Part shown: piece by piece, positions 44,357 to 52,033 of the stretch
Position numbering within the stretch: the first letter of the stretch is position 1
Layout of the letters: each line of letters begins with the position of its first letter
NCBI GenBank assembly: GCA_022799115.1
Contig: JAAWNT010000013.1
Span: 1-64,000 of the forward strand
Direction of reading: 5' to 3'
DNA length: 64,000 bases
DNA from: Clostridiales bacterium
GTDB taxonomy: Bacteria; Bacillota; Clostridia; Oscillospirales; Acutalibacteraceae
Program-made: the position numbers and the translations under genes
Notes under the pieces: model-generated
Told to the model about the DNA's origin: nothing
Database searches by the model: none
Seen by the model: the letters and a program-made list of their open reading frames with translations, nothing else

Positions 44357-46568
44357 CGTCAAGCCCTCTTATCAAAAAGGGATACAAGCCCGAATACCGC
44401 TTGGTACGCCGGTTGTTTTCCACCATAACCGCCACCGTGCGGCGCACTCCCACCATAACCAGCAAGGATTTGGCTCGGGTCACCCCAGTGTAAAGCAGGT
44501 TGCGGTAGCAGAGCTGGCGGGGGCCCGGATACATAGGCATCACCACCGCCTCAAATTCGCTTCCCTGGCTCTTATGTATGGTAACCGCGTAGGCCAACTC
44601 CAAGTCGTTGGCGCTCTCCAGTTCATACACCGCCGTCCGGTCGTCAAACTGCACCACCAGGGAAGATGCGGGCCGATCAATCTTTAACAGGATTCCCACA
44701 TCCCCGTTGAACACCCCTTCACCGGTGACGCCGTCCTCCCTCTCCCAGATCAGATCGTAGTTGTTGCGCACCTGCATCACCTTATCGCCTTCCCGAAGGG
44801 TAACGCCGTTTGTCTTCCACTCCTTTTTTTCCGGCGAGGGGGGATTGATCGCCTGCTGAAGCTGAAGATTCAGCTCTCTGCTGCCCAGCTCTCCCTTCCT
44901 TCCGGGAGAAAGCACCTGGATATCAAACAGCGGGGAATAGCCGTAGGTCTTAGGAAGTCTCCGCGTACAAAGATCCACGATGGTGGCGCTGATGGAGGCT
45001 GGATCCCCCTGGTTTAAAAAGAAAAAGTCGCTGTCATGGACAGAGAGCTCCGGCATTTCTCCTTTAACAATGCGGTGAGCGTTCTGCACAATTAGGCTGC
45101 GCATGGACTGCCGGAAGATTTCATTGAGCTGCACCACAGGCACCGCTCCCGAACGGATCAAATCCCCCAGCACATTGCCCGGCCCCACCGAGGGAAGCTG
45201 GTCGCAATCCCCCACCATGAGAAAGCGGCATCCCAGCGGCATCGCCCGAAGCACTCCTTCAAACACATAGGAATCCACCATGGACAGCTCGTCCAGAATC
45301 AACGCGTCGCATTCCAGCATGTTGCGCTCGTTGCGTGTAAAGGTGGGTTTATCCTCCTCGTCCCAGGCCACCTCCAGCAGCCGGTGAATGGTCTTGGCTT
45401 CCTTGCCGGTTACTTCAGACATGCGCTGGGCAGCCCTGCCAGTAGGCGCGGCCAAATATACCTTTTCCCCTTTGTTCTCCAAAATCGTGATGATGGCGTT
45501 TAAGGTGGTGGTTTTCCCCGTACCCGGGCCGCCGGTTAGAATAAGCAGTCCTTTTTCCAGGGCGTCCCGGATGGCCTGCCTTTGCAGCGCGGCATACTGA
45601 ATGCCCTCTTTCCGCTCAATGGCGGCAATTTCTTTTTCAATCCCGGTGATTCTTTGGGGCGGATATTGACGCATCATAAGCAGCCGCCCCGCGCTGTAGG
45701 TTTCACAGCGGTGCATCTTGGGAAGAAATACAAATTCCTGTTCCTCCACAAGCTCGGCCACCAAGCTTGCATCCAGTACCAGGCGGTCCATCTCCTCTTC
45801 CGCCTGTTCCTGCTCCACTCCTAAAAAGCTGGATACCGCTCCCAATAGCTTCTCCTTGGGAAGACAGGTGTGTCCGTTATTCATATTATGCTTAAGCACA
45901 TGCAGGATACCCGCGCGAACCCGGCAGCGGTCGTCCTGGGGCCGCTCCAGCGAGGCCGCGATTCCGTCCGCCCGGTCAAAAGACAAAGAAAGCGGCTCTT
46001 CGCACAAAGAATAGGGATCCTCATGGATGCGCTCCACCGCCTGGGATCCCCAAAGCTTCCAAATGCGCACCGCTTCCTCCGGAGTAATGCCGTAGGCGCC
46101 CAGGGAAACCATCACTTCCCGGATGCCGAAAACATTGCGGAATTCCTCTGCGATTTTCATCGCCCTGGCCCGGGTAATCCCCTTAATGGAGCAAAGACGC
46201 TCCGGCTCTTTTTCCATCACCTCCAGGGTACGCTCCCCAAAGGCGTCCACCAGCTTTGCCGCTGTGGAGGGGCCGATTCCCTTGACCGCCCTGGAGGAGA
46301 GATAGCGCAAAATCGCCTCGGCGCTGGCGGGCAGAGTTCGTTCGCAGGCCTCCGCCTGAAACTGGGTTCCAAAGTTGGGATGACTTTTCCATCCTCCCAG
46401 CAGCCGCACGCTTTCCCCTTCGTTCACCCAGGGCATGGAACCTACCGCCGTGACCAGTTCCTCTCCCACCGACAGTTCCAATACCGTATATCCATTCTTT
46501 TCATTGCGGAAGATGATTTGTTCCACTGCCCCGCACAATTCCAAAAGAGGTTGTTCCATCGTCTCCAT
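44349..46568 (-). CDS. recD2: ATP-dependent DNA helicase RecD2
   Basis: Superfamily 1B 5'-3' helicase (739 aa) lacking RecB/RecC partners, as usual in Bacillota. The N-terminal domain has helix-hairpin-helix elements (KGIGPSTAAKLVDAFG; SIKGITRARAMKIAEE); the motor has Walker A GGPGTGKTTT, motif II LILDELSMVD, motif III VGDCDQLPSVGPG and the C-terminal motifs YAVTIHKSQGSEF and NLLYTGVTRAK. It starts 16 bases after gatD and overlaps comF. The exact start (46568 or the ATG 9 bases later) is open. Confidence 0.95.
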   Translation of the reverse strand: METMEQPLLELCGAVEQIIFRNEKNGYTVLELSVGEELVTAVGSMPWVNEGESVRLLGGWKSHPNFGTQFQAEACERTLPASAEAILRYLSSRAVKGIGPSTAAKLVDAFGERTLEVMEKEPERLCSIKGITRARAMKIAEEFRNVFGIREVMVSLGAYGITPEEAVRIWKLWGSQAVERIHEDPYSLCEEPLSLSFDRADGIAASLERPQDDRCRVRAGILHVLKHNMNNGHTCLPKEKLLGAVSSFLGVEQEQAEEEMDRLVLDASLVAELVEEQEFVFLPKMHRCETYSAGRLLMMRQYPPQRITGIEKEIAAIERKEGIQYAALQRQAIRDALEKGLLILTGGPGTGKTTTLNAIITILENKGEKVYLAAPTGRAAQRMSEVTGKEAKTIHRLLEVAWDEEDKPTFTRNERNMLECDALILDELSMVDSYVFEGVLRAMPLGCRFLMVGDCDQLPSVGPGNVLGDLIRSGAVPVVQLNEIFRQSMRSLIVQNAHRIVKGEMPELSVHDSDFFFLNQGDPASISATIVDLCTRRLPKTYGYSPLFDIQVLSPGRKGELGSRELNLQLQQAINPPSPEKKEWKTNGVTLREGDKVMQVRNNYDLIWEREDGVTGEGVFNGDVGILLKIDRPASSLVVQFDDRTAVYELESANDLELAYAVTIHKSQGSEFEAVVMPMYPGPRQLCYRNLLYTGVTRAKSLLVMVGVRRTVAVMVENNRRTKRYSGLYPFLIRGLDDE

Positions 46569-46584
46569 TCGCCGCTTCCCGCTC

Positions 46585-47322
46585 CTAATTTACCGATTCC
46601 ACACGCTGCATCAATTCCGCCAGGGTGACCTGATAAGCTTTGGTTTCATAATCGTAATTTACCGTCTTCATTTGGAAATCATCCGCTGTTTGGCTGCCGA
46701 TCAACTTAATCATATAAGTCATAAAATGAGGATTTTTCACCAGCACCGGACCGATGAGATGGGTGCCGAATACATTCCGAAAACGATACCCTTCTTTTTT
46801 GTCGCCGGGGGCGTTGCCCTCCCCCAGTTTCATCTCAAACAGAGGATGTTCCACCCCGGTGATGTGGCTGCATTTGTTGATAAACCCCACCATAGGTTTT
46901 GCGTACCACTCCGAGTTGCACACCGCGTCGCCGGTATATCGTTTATCGGACAGCTCGGTCACTTCAAACTGCGCCAGCTCCAACCCAGGATACACCGTGC
47001 CGTCGGCGGCGGTGATGCTTTTTCCCAGCATTTCAAAGGCGTTGCCGGTAAGAAAAAAAACGGCGTCCTCATTGGCGCGCTCCGCAATCACGTCCCGATA
47101 GCGAAGCAAATCGTGCAGCGCCACCTTTTGATTGCGCTCTGTCCCACAGCCGATGTACACAAAGTCGTACCGGGAAAAATCCACGTCCTCCCCCACGCTT
47201 TTTTTGTCCACCGACACCGTAAACCCTTGATCGGAAAGATGGCGGCTCAGCGCCCGCACGTTGCCGCTCTCACCATATAAATTCATCAAATCATGATACA
47301 GATGTAAGATGCGATATTCCAT
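46585..47322 (-). CDS. GatD-like protein lacking the glutaminase catalytic residues
   Basis: A 245-residue class I glutamine-amidotransferase fold homologous along its length to GatD of the MurT-GatD lipid II isoglutaminyl synthase (YHDLMNLYGESGNVRAL; YIGCGTERNQ; NPHFMTYMIKLIG). From my memory of S. aureus GatD, its nucleophile motif TICGGYQFLGKK aligns here with FLTGNAFEMLGKS (Cys to Gly93) and GTYLHGP aligns with GTHLIGP (His to Ile190). The GFENHGGRT block is replaced by GFINKCSHIT. The fold looks intact and the gene is open, so it is not decay. It sits 50 bases after murT. Glutamine hydrolysis is unlikely. Confidence 0.8.
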   Translation of the reverse strand: MEYRILHLYHDLMNLYGESGNVRALSRHLSDQGFTVSVDKKSVGEDVDFSRYDFVYIGCGTERNQKVALHDLLRYRDVIAERANEDAVFFLTGNAFEMLGKSITAADGTVYPGLELAQFEVTELSDKRYTGDAVCNSEWYAKPMVGFINKCSHITGVEHPLFEMKLGEGNAPGDKKEGYRFRNVFGTHLIGPVLVKNPHFMTYMIKLIGSQTADDFQMKTVNYDYETKAYQVTLAELMQRVESVN

Positions 47323-47372
47323 AACAATCCTTTCTTCCGGTTCATCCTCCCGGATAGTTCCATCCTCGATTT

Positions 47373-48713
47373 TTACTCCTTCTCCTGGGTGATCTCCACC
47401 TTAGATAGAAACTTTTCCTTGTCGGAAAAACAGGTGATGACAAAAATATCCCCCTGGGCGTTGTCTTTCAGATATTCAACCGCTTGTCCGATATCCTCGA
47501 TCACCCGAATACGGTCCTTTTGCACGCCGGCGTAGTCAAAACGCACCATCAAATCGTTGCAGTAACGCCCCGCCAGCACCACCTGCTTGATAGAACCGCC
47601 CGCCAGTTTTTCAAAGTCGATATCCCATAACCAGGAAACCTCGCTGGTAAAGTATTTGCGGCTCACCGCATCCACAATCACCACCACGGTACAGTCCGAG
47701 GGATGATTGACCGCAAGCTGAATGGACTGGTCGTAGGAGATGGAATTTTCATGTTTGGAGGCAAGCAGGGTTCCCTCATGTTGTCCCACACGGAAGGTGA
47801 CAACCCTGCCGTTTTTGAGCATGTAATTCCCCATATCCCGGGCAATGGCGTCACCCGGCACCCCAATCAGGCTCGCCACCGTGTAGGCAGCTAGAAGATT
47901 GTATACATGATACATGCTGCGCAAGGCGAGGGGAATCCGATTCTCTCCGTTGATTGTCAGATATCCCTGCTCCAAATTCGCTTCGGTCACGGTAAATTGA
48001 GTCTCATGCTTGTGATGCCCGCAGCCGCTACAGCGATAACCGCCGATGTGGTTATAGTGATAATACTCGTATTCCATGGGCGCTTTGCAATGGGGACAAT
48101 AAGCCCCGTCGTTATAAAGGCTGTCGCAGCTCTCGGTATCCTGAGGAAGTCTGTCCACGCCAAACCACACCACCTCGTCCTCCCGACCGATGCCAAAACA
48201 GGACACAAGCGGATCATCCGCGTTTAAAATCAGCTTGGTATTGGGTGAAACGCTCTCTTTCAGAATATCAAATACCCATTCCGGATGCCCGTTACGCGTG
48301 AGCTGATCCCGATATAAATTGGTAATGACATAGTGCGTAGGCGTAAAATGCCGGAAGGTGTGGCGGGCAAACCGTTCGTCGGACTCCAACAATATCAAGT
48401 CGCTGCGCACGGCGCCGCTCCAATCGCAGTCGTTTAAAATAAAGGTCGTCACACCCTCAATTTGATTGGAACCCTCCCGGTTATACGCAACGGTAAACCC
48501 GTTTTTCTGTAAGATATGAGCCATCATCTCCACGGTAGAGGTTTTTCCGTTGCTCCCTGTCACCGCCAGCACATAGTCCGGCAGCTTAACCCTTTGCAGA
48601 ATATCGGGGCAAAGCTTGAGCGCAATCCTTCCGGGCATACTGCTCCCTTTCCCCAACAGCTTACCCGCCCAGCGCAGCCACTTACAAACAAGTATGGTAA
48701 TAAACGTCCTCAT
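47373..48713 (-). CDS. Divergent MurT-like Mur ligase with zinc ribbon
   Basis: A 446-residue Mur-ligase family protein with N-terminal hydrophobic segment, P-loop GSNGKTS (53-59), the MurT zinc ribbon (C206, C209, C228, C231) and a DUF1727 C-terminal domain. MurT amidates the D-Glu of lipid II using ammonia from GatD. Here the usual N-x2-ADG-x-D-x-SW-x-WD stretch reads SRKYFTSEVSWLWD, and the usual KNPAG reads KHENS (320-324), so the C-terminal reaction site differs from standard MurT. Paired with the altered GatD it looks like a distinct subfamily. It opens the murT-gatD-recD2-comF transcript. Confidence 0.85.
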   Translation of the reverse strand: MRTFITILVCKWLRWAGKLLGKGSSMPGRIALKLCPDILQRVKLPDYVLAVTGSNGKTSTVEMMAHILQKNGFTVAYNREGSNQIEGVTTFILNDCDWSGAVRSDLILLESDERFARHTFRHFTPTHYVITNLYRDQLTRNGHPEWVFDILKESVSPNTKLILNADDPLVSCFGIGREDEVVWFGVDRLPQDTESCDSLYNDGAYCPHCKAPMEYEYYHYNHIGGYRCSGCGHHKHETQFTVTEANLEQGYLTINGENRIPLALRSMYHVYNLLAAYTVASLIGVPGDAIARDMGNYMLKNGRVVTFRVGQHEGTLLASKHENSISYDQSIQLAVNHPSDCTVVVIVDAVSRKYFTSEVSWLWDIDFEKLAGGSIKQVVLAGRYCNDLMVRFDYAGVQKDRIRVIEDIGQAVEYLKDNAQGDIFVITCFSDKEKFLSKVEITQEKE

Positions 48714-48878
48714 TGATATAACCTCATTTCTCTATCGCCCGCTTGTACAAAAAAATACAGCTCAGCCGTTCGGGCGTCCAGCGGAAAAGAAGCGTCCGCC
48801 GACCAGACCGAATCAACCGCTTATCTCAGCAATCTCCTGTTTCACCACGTAGTGAATAAACGCCATATCCGGCCTTTT

Positions 48879-48887
48879 ATTATAACA
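48879..48887 (-). promoter_or_regulatory. Promoter of murT-gatD-recD2-comF (extended -10)
   Basis: TGTTATAAT on the minus strand; no good -35 box. It gives a leader of about 160 bases before murT. Confidence 0.5.
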
Positions 48888-48960
48888 TAATATCACGAAA
48901 AGAAACAGGAATCTTCCCTTTGTGCAGGGAATTTACAAAATTTTGATAAATTGCAGCAAA

Positions 48961-49028
48961 AAGAACCGGGATCTGATTCGTCCGCTCCCACTCCATTGTA
49001 ATCAGGGGGCGAAGAATTCCCGGTTCTT
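48961..49028 (-). terminator. Terminator of the small membrane-protein gene
   Basis: Outer arms AAGAACCGGGA and TCCCGGTTCTT enclose a partly paired inner region; on the minus strand the T-rich TTCTTTTTGC closes the outer arm. It begins just after the stop at 49038. Confidence 0.7.
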
Positions 49029-49037
49029 ATCTTCCGG

Positions 49038-49397
49038 CTACTCCTGAACGCGCGGCGTCTGACGGCCAAAGAGGCTCTCAAATTCTGTAAGGCCGCGCAC
49101 CTCCATAAAACTGTAATCCTGGCTGATGGTATCGCATACCTCTTTGGTTTCCTCGTCCATCCCGCAGTCCAGACAAACCACCCTTTGCTGGCTCATGCCA
49201 CCGGTCCATTTCACTCGGGCCGCCGCACTGCGCAAAAGCAGCTCCGCTTCCTCATTGTGACCGCTTACCGGTACGATAATCATGATGTCGTTTTCTCCTT
49301 TCGTCCGGAGGAATAGGAAGGAAATCATCCGAAATACTTCCACCAACCCTATTATGACCAGAAAAACGCCTATCATGATACTGATGGATTCCATCAT
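49038..49397 (-). CDS. Small membrane-anchored protein of unknown function
   Basis: About 119 residues: one N-terminal membrane helix (ISIMIGVFLVIIGLVEVFRM) and a soluble cytoplasmic domain (DIMIIVPVSGHNEEAELLLRSA; VCLDCGMDEETKEVCDTIS). The start is chosen at the ATG at 49397, 6 bases after GAGGTG; longer in-frame starts exist to 49427. The IIVPVSGHNEEAE segment recalls the first strand of GT2 glycosyltransferases, but the rest of that fold is missing. It lies between metK and murT with terminators on both sides, so it is a single-gene unit. Confidence 0.7.
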   Translation of the reverse strand: MMESISIMIGVFLVIIGLVEVFRMISFLFLRTKGENDIMIIVPVSGHNEEAELLLRSAAARVKWTGGMSQQRVVCLDCGMDEETKEVCDTISQDYSFMEVRGLTEFESLFGRQTPRVQE

Positions 49398-49444
49398 CGT
49401 CATCACCTCAATCCATCCTATGCGCAAACAAGGGTTTTGCTATT

Positions 49445-49476
49445 AAAAAAGACCGGTTTTTCACCGGTCTTTTTTC
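49445..49476. terminator. Terminator after metK
   Basis: AAAAAAGACCGG / CCGGTCTTTTTT with a 7-8 base loop, usable in both directions, between metK and the next gene on the same strand. Confidence 0.88.
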
Positions 49477-49568
49477 AAAAACGTCCATTTGTCTGTAAAA
49501 ACCTACCCGCGCTTTTTCGTTCCAATCGAGACGGTTTCTAACTCTTTGCCCCAAATACCGCGCGCGGA

Positions 49569-50753
49569 TTATCTGCCTACGCAGGCTTTCAGCTGCTCCA
49601 CAGCGTCCAATTTTTCCCAGGCCACGCCCAGTTCCTCTCGCCCCATATGGCCATAAGCCGCCAGCGGACGATAAATAGGAGTTTGCAGGTTGAGCCGACG
49701 GATAATGGCGGCCGGACGCAGGTCAAACACCTGGTTGACCGCCTGGGCCAGCACATCGTCCCCGATCTCCGAGGTGCCAAAGGTATCCACCATCACGGAT
49801 ACCGGCTTCGCCACGCCAATGGCATAAGCCAATTGAACCTCGCATTTTCTCGCCAATCCCGCTCCTACAATATTCTTTGCCACATGGCGGGCGGCATATG
49901 CGGCGGAACGGTCCACCTTCGTGGGATCCTTGCCCGAGAAGGCCCCGCCGCCATGACGGGAATATCCGCCATAGGTATCTACAATGATCTTACGTCCAGT
50001 CAGGCCGCTGTCTCCCACCGGTCCGCCCACCACGAACCGTCCGGTTGGGTTAATATAAATCTTCGTCTTGGCGTCCAGAAACTTCTCCGGAATCACCGGA
50101 AGGATCACCGTTTTGTAAATGTCCTCACGGATCTGTTCCAACGTTACATCGGGATCGTGCTGAGTGGATACCACCACCGCTTCCACCCGTACAGGCTGGT
50201 CGCCGTCATACTCAATGGTCACCTGGGTTTTGCCGTCGGGCCGCAGATAACCTAACGTTTTGTCCTTTCTCACCTGGGTCAGCCGATGAGCCAGCCGATG
50301 GGCCAAAGAAATGGAAAGGGGCATCAGCTCCGGGGTTTCATCGCAGGCGTATCCAAACATCATGCCCTGGTCGCCCGCGCCAATGCGTCCGTCCTCGTCC
50401 ATCTCCCCGTTTTTTTGCTCATAGGACTGGTTAACGCCCATGGCGATGTCGGGGGACTGCGCGTCAATGGAGGTCATCACCGCACAGGTGTTGCCGTCAA
50501 AGCCGCAGGCCGGGTCGTCATACCCGATATCACGGATCACGTCGCGGGCAATCGCCGCAATGTCCACATAACAGTTGGTGGAGATCTCTCCCATCACATG
50601 CACCAAGCCGGTGGTGGTAGTCACTTCACAGGCCACATGAGCCTGGGGATCCTGTTGTAAAATGGAATCCAGCACCGCGTCAGAAATTTGGTCGCACACC
50701 TTATCGGGATGCCCCTCGGTTACGGATTCAGATGTAAAATAATGTCTTGCCAC
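49569..50753 (-). CDS. metK: S-adenosylmethionine synthase
   Basis: Makes SAM from methionine and ATP (394 aa). The signature motifs are seen: [18 protein letters not shown] near the N terminus, [28 protein letters not shown] and the C-terminal [22 protein letters not shown] lies before the ATG. It is controlled by a SAM-I riboswitch in its leader, so SAM should shut off its own synthesis. Confidence 0.97.
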   Translation of the reverse strand: MARHYFTSESVTEGHPDKVCDQISDAVLDSILQQDPQAHVACEVTTTTGLVHVMGEISTNCYVDIAAIARDVIRDIGYDDPACGFDGNTCAVMTSIDAQSPDIAMGVNQSYEQKNGEMDEDGRIGAGDQGMMFGYACDETPELMPLSISLAHRLAHRLTQVRKDKTLGYLRPDGKTQVTIEYDGDQPVRVEAVVVSTQHDPDVTLEQIREDIYKTVILPVIPEKFLDAKTKIYINPTGRFVVGGPVGDSGLTGRKIIVDTYGGYSRHGGGAFSGKDPTKVDRSAAYAARHVAKNIVGAGLARKCEVQLAYAIGVAKPVSVMVDTFGTSEIGDDVLAQAVNQVFDLRPAAIIRRLNLQTPIYRPLAAYGHMGREELGVAWEKLDAVEQLKACVGR

Positions 50754-50814
50754 TAAAGTTTCCTCCTTGTAAAGCGCTCCGGTCCATGGAACTTTTTTGT
50801 TTCCTTCATTTGCA

Positions 50815-50850
50815 TCAAAATACGCCGTCCGGTAACAAACCGGACGGCGT
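50815..50850 (-). terminator. Riboswitch-controlled terminator of metK
   Basis: Perfect stem ACGCCGTCCGG / CCGGACGGCGT around 7 bases, followed on the minus strand by TATTTTG, between the SAM riboswitch and the metK start. Confidence 0.8.
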
Positions 50851-50857
50851 TATTCAT

Positions 50858-50954
50858 CTCATCTTTCGGTCATTACCGCAGGAATTAGCACCTTACTCAC
50901 GAAAGCAGGTTGCCGGACATCATAGGGCCTGATCCCTCCGTCACTCTTGATAAG
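50858..50954 (-). promoter_or_regulatory. SAM-I (S-box) riboswitch
   Basis: Read on the minus strand, the S-box core is intact: P1 from CTTATC with GATGAG, the kink-turn and SAM-binding side CAAGAGTGACGGAGGGA, CTGGCCC-type loop as CAGGCCCTATGATG, CCGGCAACCTGC, and GGTGCTAATTCCTGC. It precedes metK and a terminator, so SAM binding should stop transcription. Confidence 0.95.
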
Positions 50955-50977
50955 GGCATATTCACTTGGTCGGTATT

Positions 50978-51006
50978 ACTTTATCACAAACAAAGCCGTT
51001 CGTAAA
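50978..51006 (-). promoter_or_regulatory. Possible metK promoter
   Basis: TTTACG (51001-51006), a 17-base spacer and TAAAGT (50978-50983) with a TGA extension, just upstream of the SAM riboswitch. Confidence 0.5.
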
Positions 51007-51050
51007 TATTCAAAACGCTGGAAATCATGGTCATATCTTATCATTTTCTG

Positions 51051-51614
51051 TCATACCGGATGAACTGTTTGCCGGGTTTTCTTCAAGATGGGGGTAATCG
51101 CCTGGAACAGCAGCCCGGCAATCAGGCAGTTCAGCCCGCCGATAATCAGGTTGAAGGGAATAATGGCGGGAAGCAACATATCCATTACCACCTGCCGAGG
51201 CTGGTTCAGGAATTCCACGGTGAGAATCAGGTTCATAGGAATCATAACAGCGGTCCTGGCAATGGTCCCCAGCGCCATACCGATTACAGCGTCCCGCATT
51301 TTCTGGCGGCGCTTATAGAACAGGCCCACCAAGACCACCATCACGCCGGAGGCCACAAAATGCATCACCAGCCCGATCCAGCCGTCGGTACTGAACACCA
51401 GCATCTGAATGACCGACACCACCAGCAGAATCATCAGCCCAGGCACGGTTCCCAGCAGAAAGGTTCCAATCAGAATGGGCACATCCGCCATATCATAGAC
51501 TAAAAACGGCGCGATTGGAATGATGGGAATTCTCACCAGGGCCACCAGCACCACGGAGATCGCCGCCAGCACGCCCATCTGGGTCAACCGTAGGATTTCG
51601 TTGCTTTTTTTCAT
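51051..51614 (-). CDS. ribU: Riboflavin ECF transporter S component RibU
   Basis: A 187-residue membrane protein with six predicted helices and the group-II ECF S-component start (RLTQMGVLAAISVVLVALVRIP). The FLVYDMADVPILIG block matches RibU, and the FMN riboswitch in its leader supports riboflavin as substrate. No ATPase or EcfT gene is adjacent, so it should share the EcfA1A2T module at 20-23 kb. The start is ATG at 51614. Confidence 0.93.
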   Translation of the reverse strand: MKKSNEILRLTQMGVLAAISVVLVALVRIPIIPIAPFLVYDMADVPILIGTFLLGTVPGLMILLVVSVIQMLVFSTDGWIGLVMHFVASGVMVVLVGLFYKRRQKMRDAVIGMALGTIARTAVMIPMNLILTVEFLNQPRQVVMDMLLPAIIPFNLIIGGLNCLIAGLLFQAITPILKKTRQTVHPV

Positions 51615-51660
51615 AAGAAAGACTCCTTTTCCGCCGTCTTACCAATGCTTCTTGTCAACG

Positions 51661-51690
51661 AAAAAGCCCTGTGGTTAAAAACCACAGGGC
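51661..51690 (-). terminator. Riboswitch-controlled terminator of ribU
   Basis: Perfect stem GCCCTGTGGTT / AACCACAGGGC with a 4-base loop followed on the minus strand by TTTTT, between the FMN riboswitch and ribU. Confidence 0.9.
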
Positions 51691-51712
51691 ATAAAGACGC
51701 TGTTGCGCGCAC

Positions 51713-51833
51713 TTCTTCTTCCATCCGGACTATACCGTCGGCTCTGGAATCTCACCAGATCAGCTTTCGCTCGCGGGCTACCGGTTCAAAGACCGGATTA
51801 CCGCCGGTGGGGAATTTCACCCCGCCCTGAAGA
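51713..51833 (-). promoter_or_regulatory. FMN (RFN) riboswitch
   Basis: On the minus strand the RFN core is intact: TCTTCAGGGCGGGGTGAAAT, TCCCCACCGGCGGTA, AGCCCGCGAGC, GATCTGGTGAGATTCCAG and AGCCGACGGTATAGTC, closing with GGATGGAAGAAG. With the terminator below it forms a transcriptional off-switch for ribU. Confidence 0.97.
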
Positions 51834-51855
51834 CAGCTTTATTTTATTTTTTATT

Positions 51856-51884
51856 ATTATATCACCAGAGAAACCTCCTGTCAA
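51856..51884 (-). promoter_or_regulatory. ribU promoter
   Basis: TTGACA (51879-51884), a 17-base spacer and TATAAT (51856-51861) with a TGA extension: a near-perfect sigma-A promoter directly upstream of the FMN riboswitch. Confidence 0.85.
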
Positions 51885-52033
51885 CGGGAGTCCTCTCCTT
51901 TTCCCCTCTCTTTCAAGCCTGTTTTGACAACGTATTTTTTCTTCCAGTATGGGACCGACCGGCCACACCTTTGTTTCTATGAATCTCCCGCGATTTCTCC
52001 ACCGCTCAGACGCAATCCTCTGCATCTATCCCC

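Larger units (their letters stand above)
48714..49037. other. Intergenic stretch upstream of murT
   Basis: About 320 bases holding the murT extended -10 promoter (48879-48887) and the hairpin terminator of the preceding gene (48961-49028). Nothing else is seen. Confidence 0.5.
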
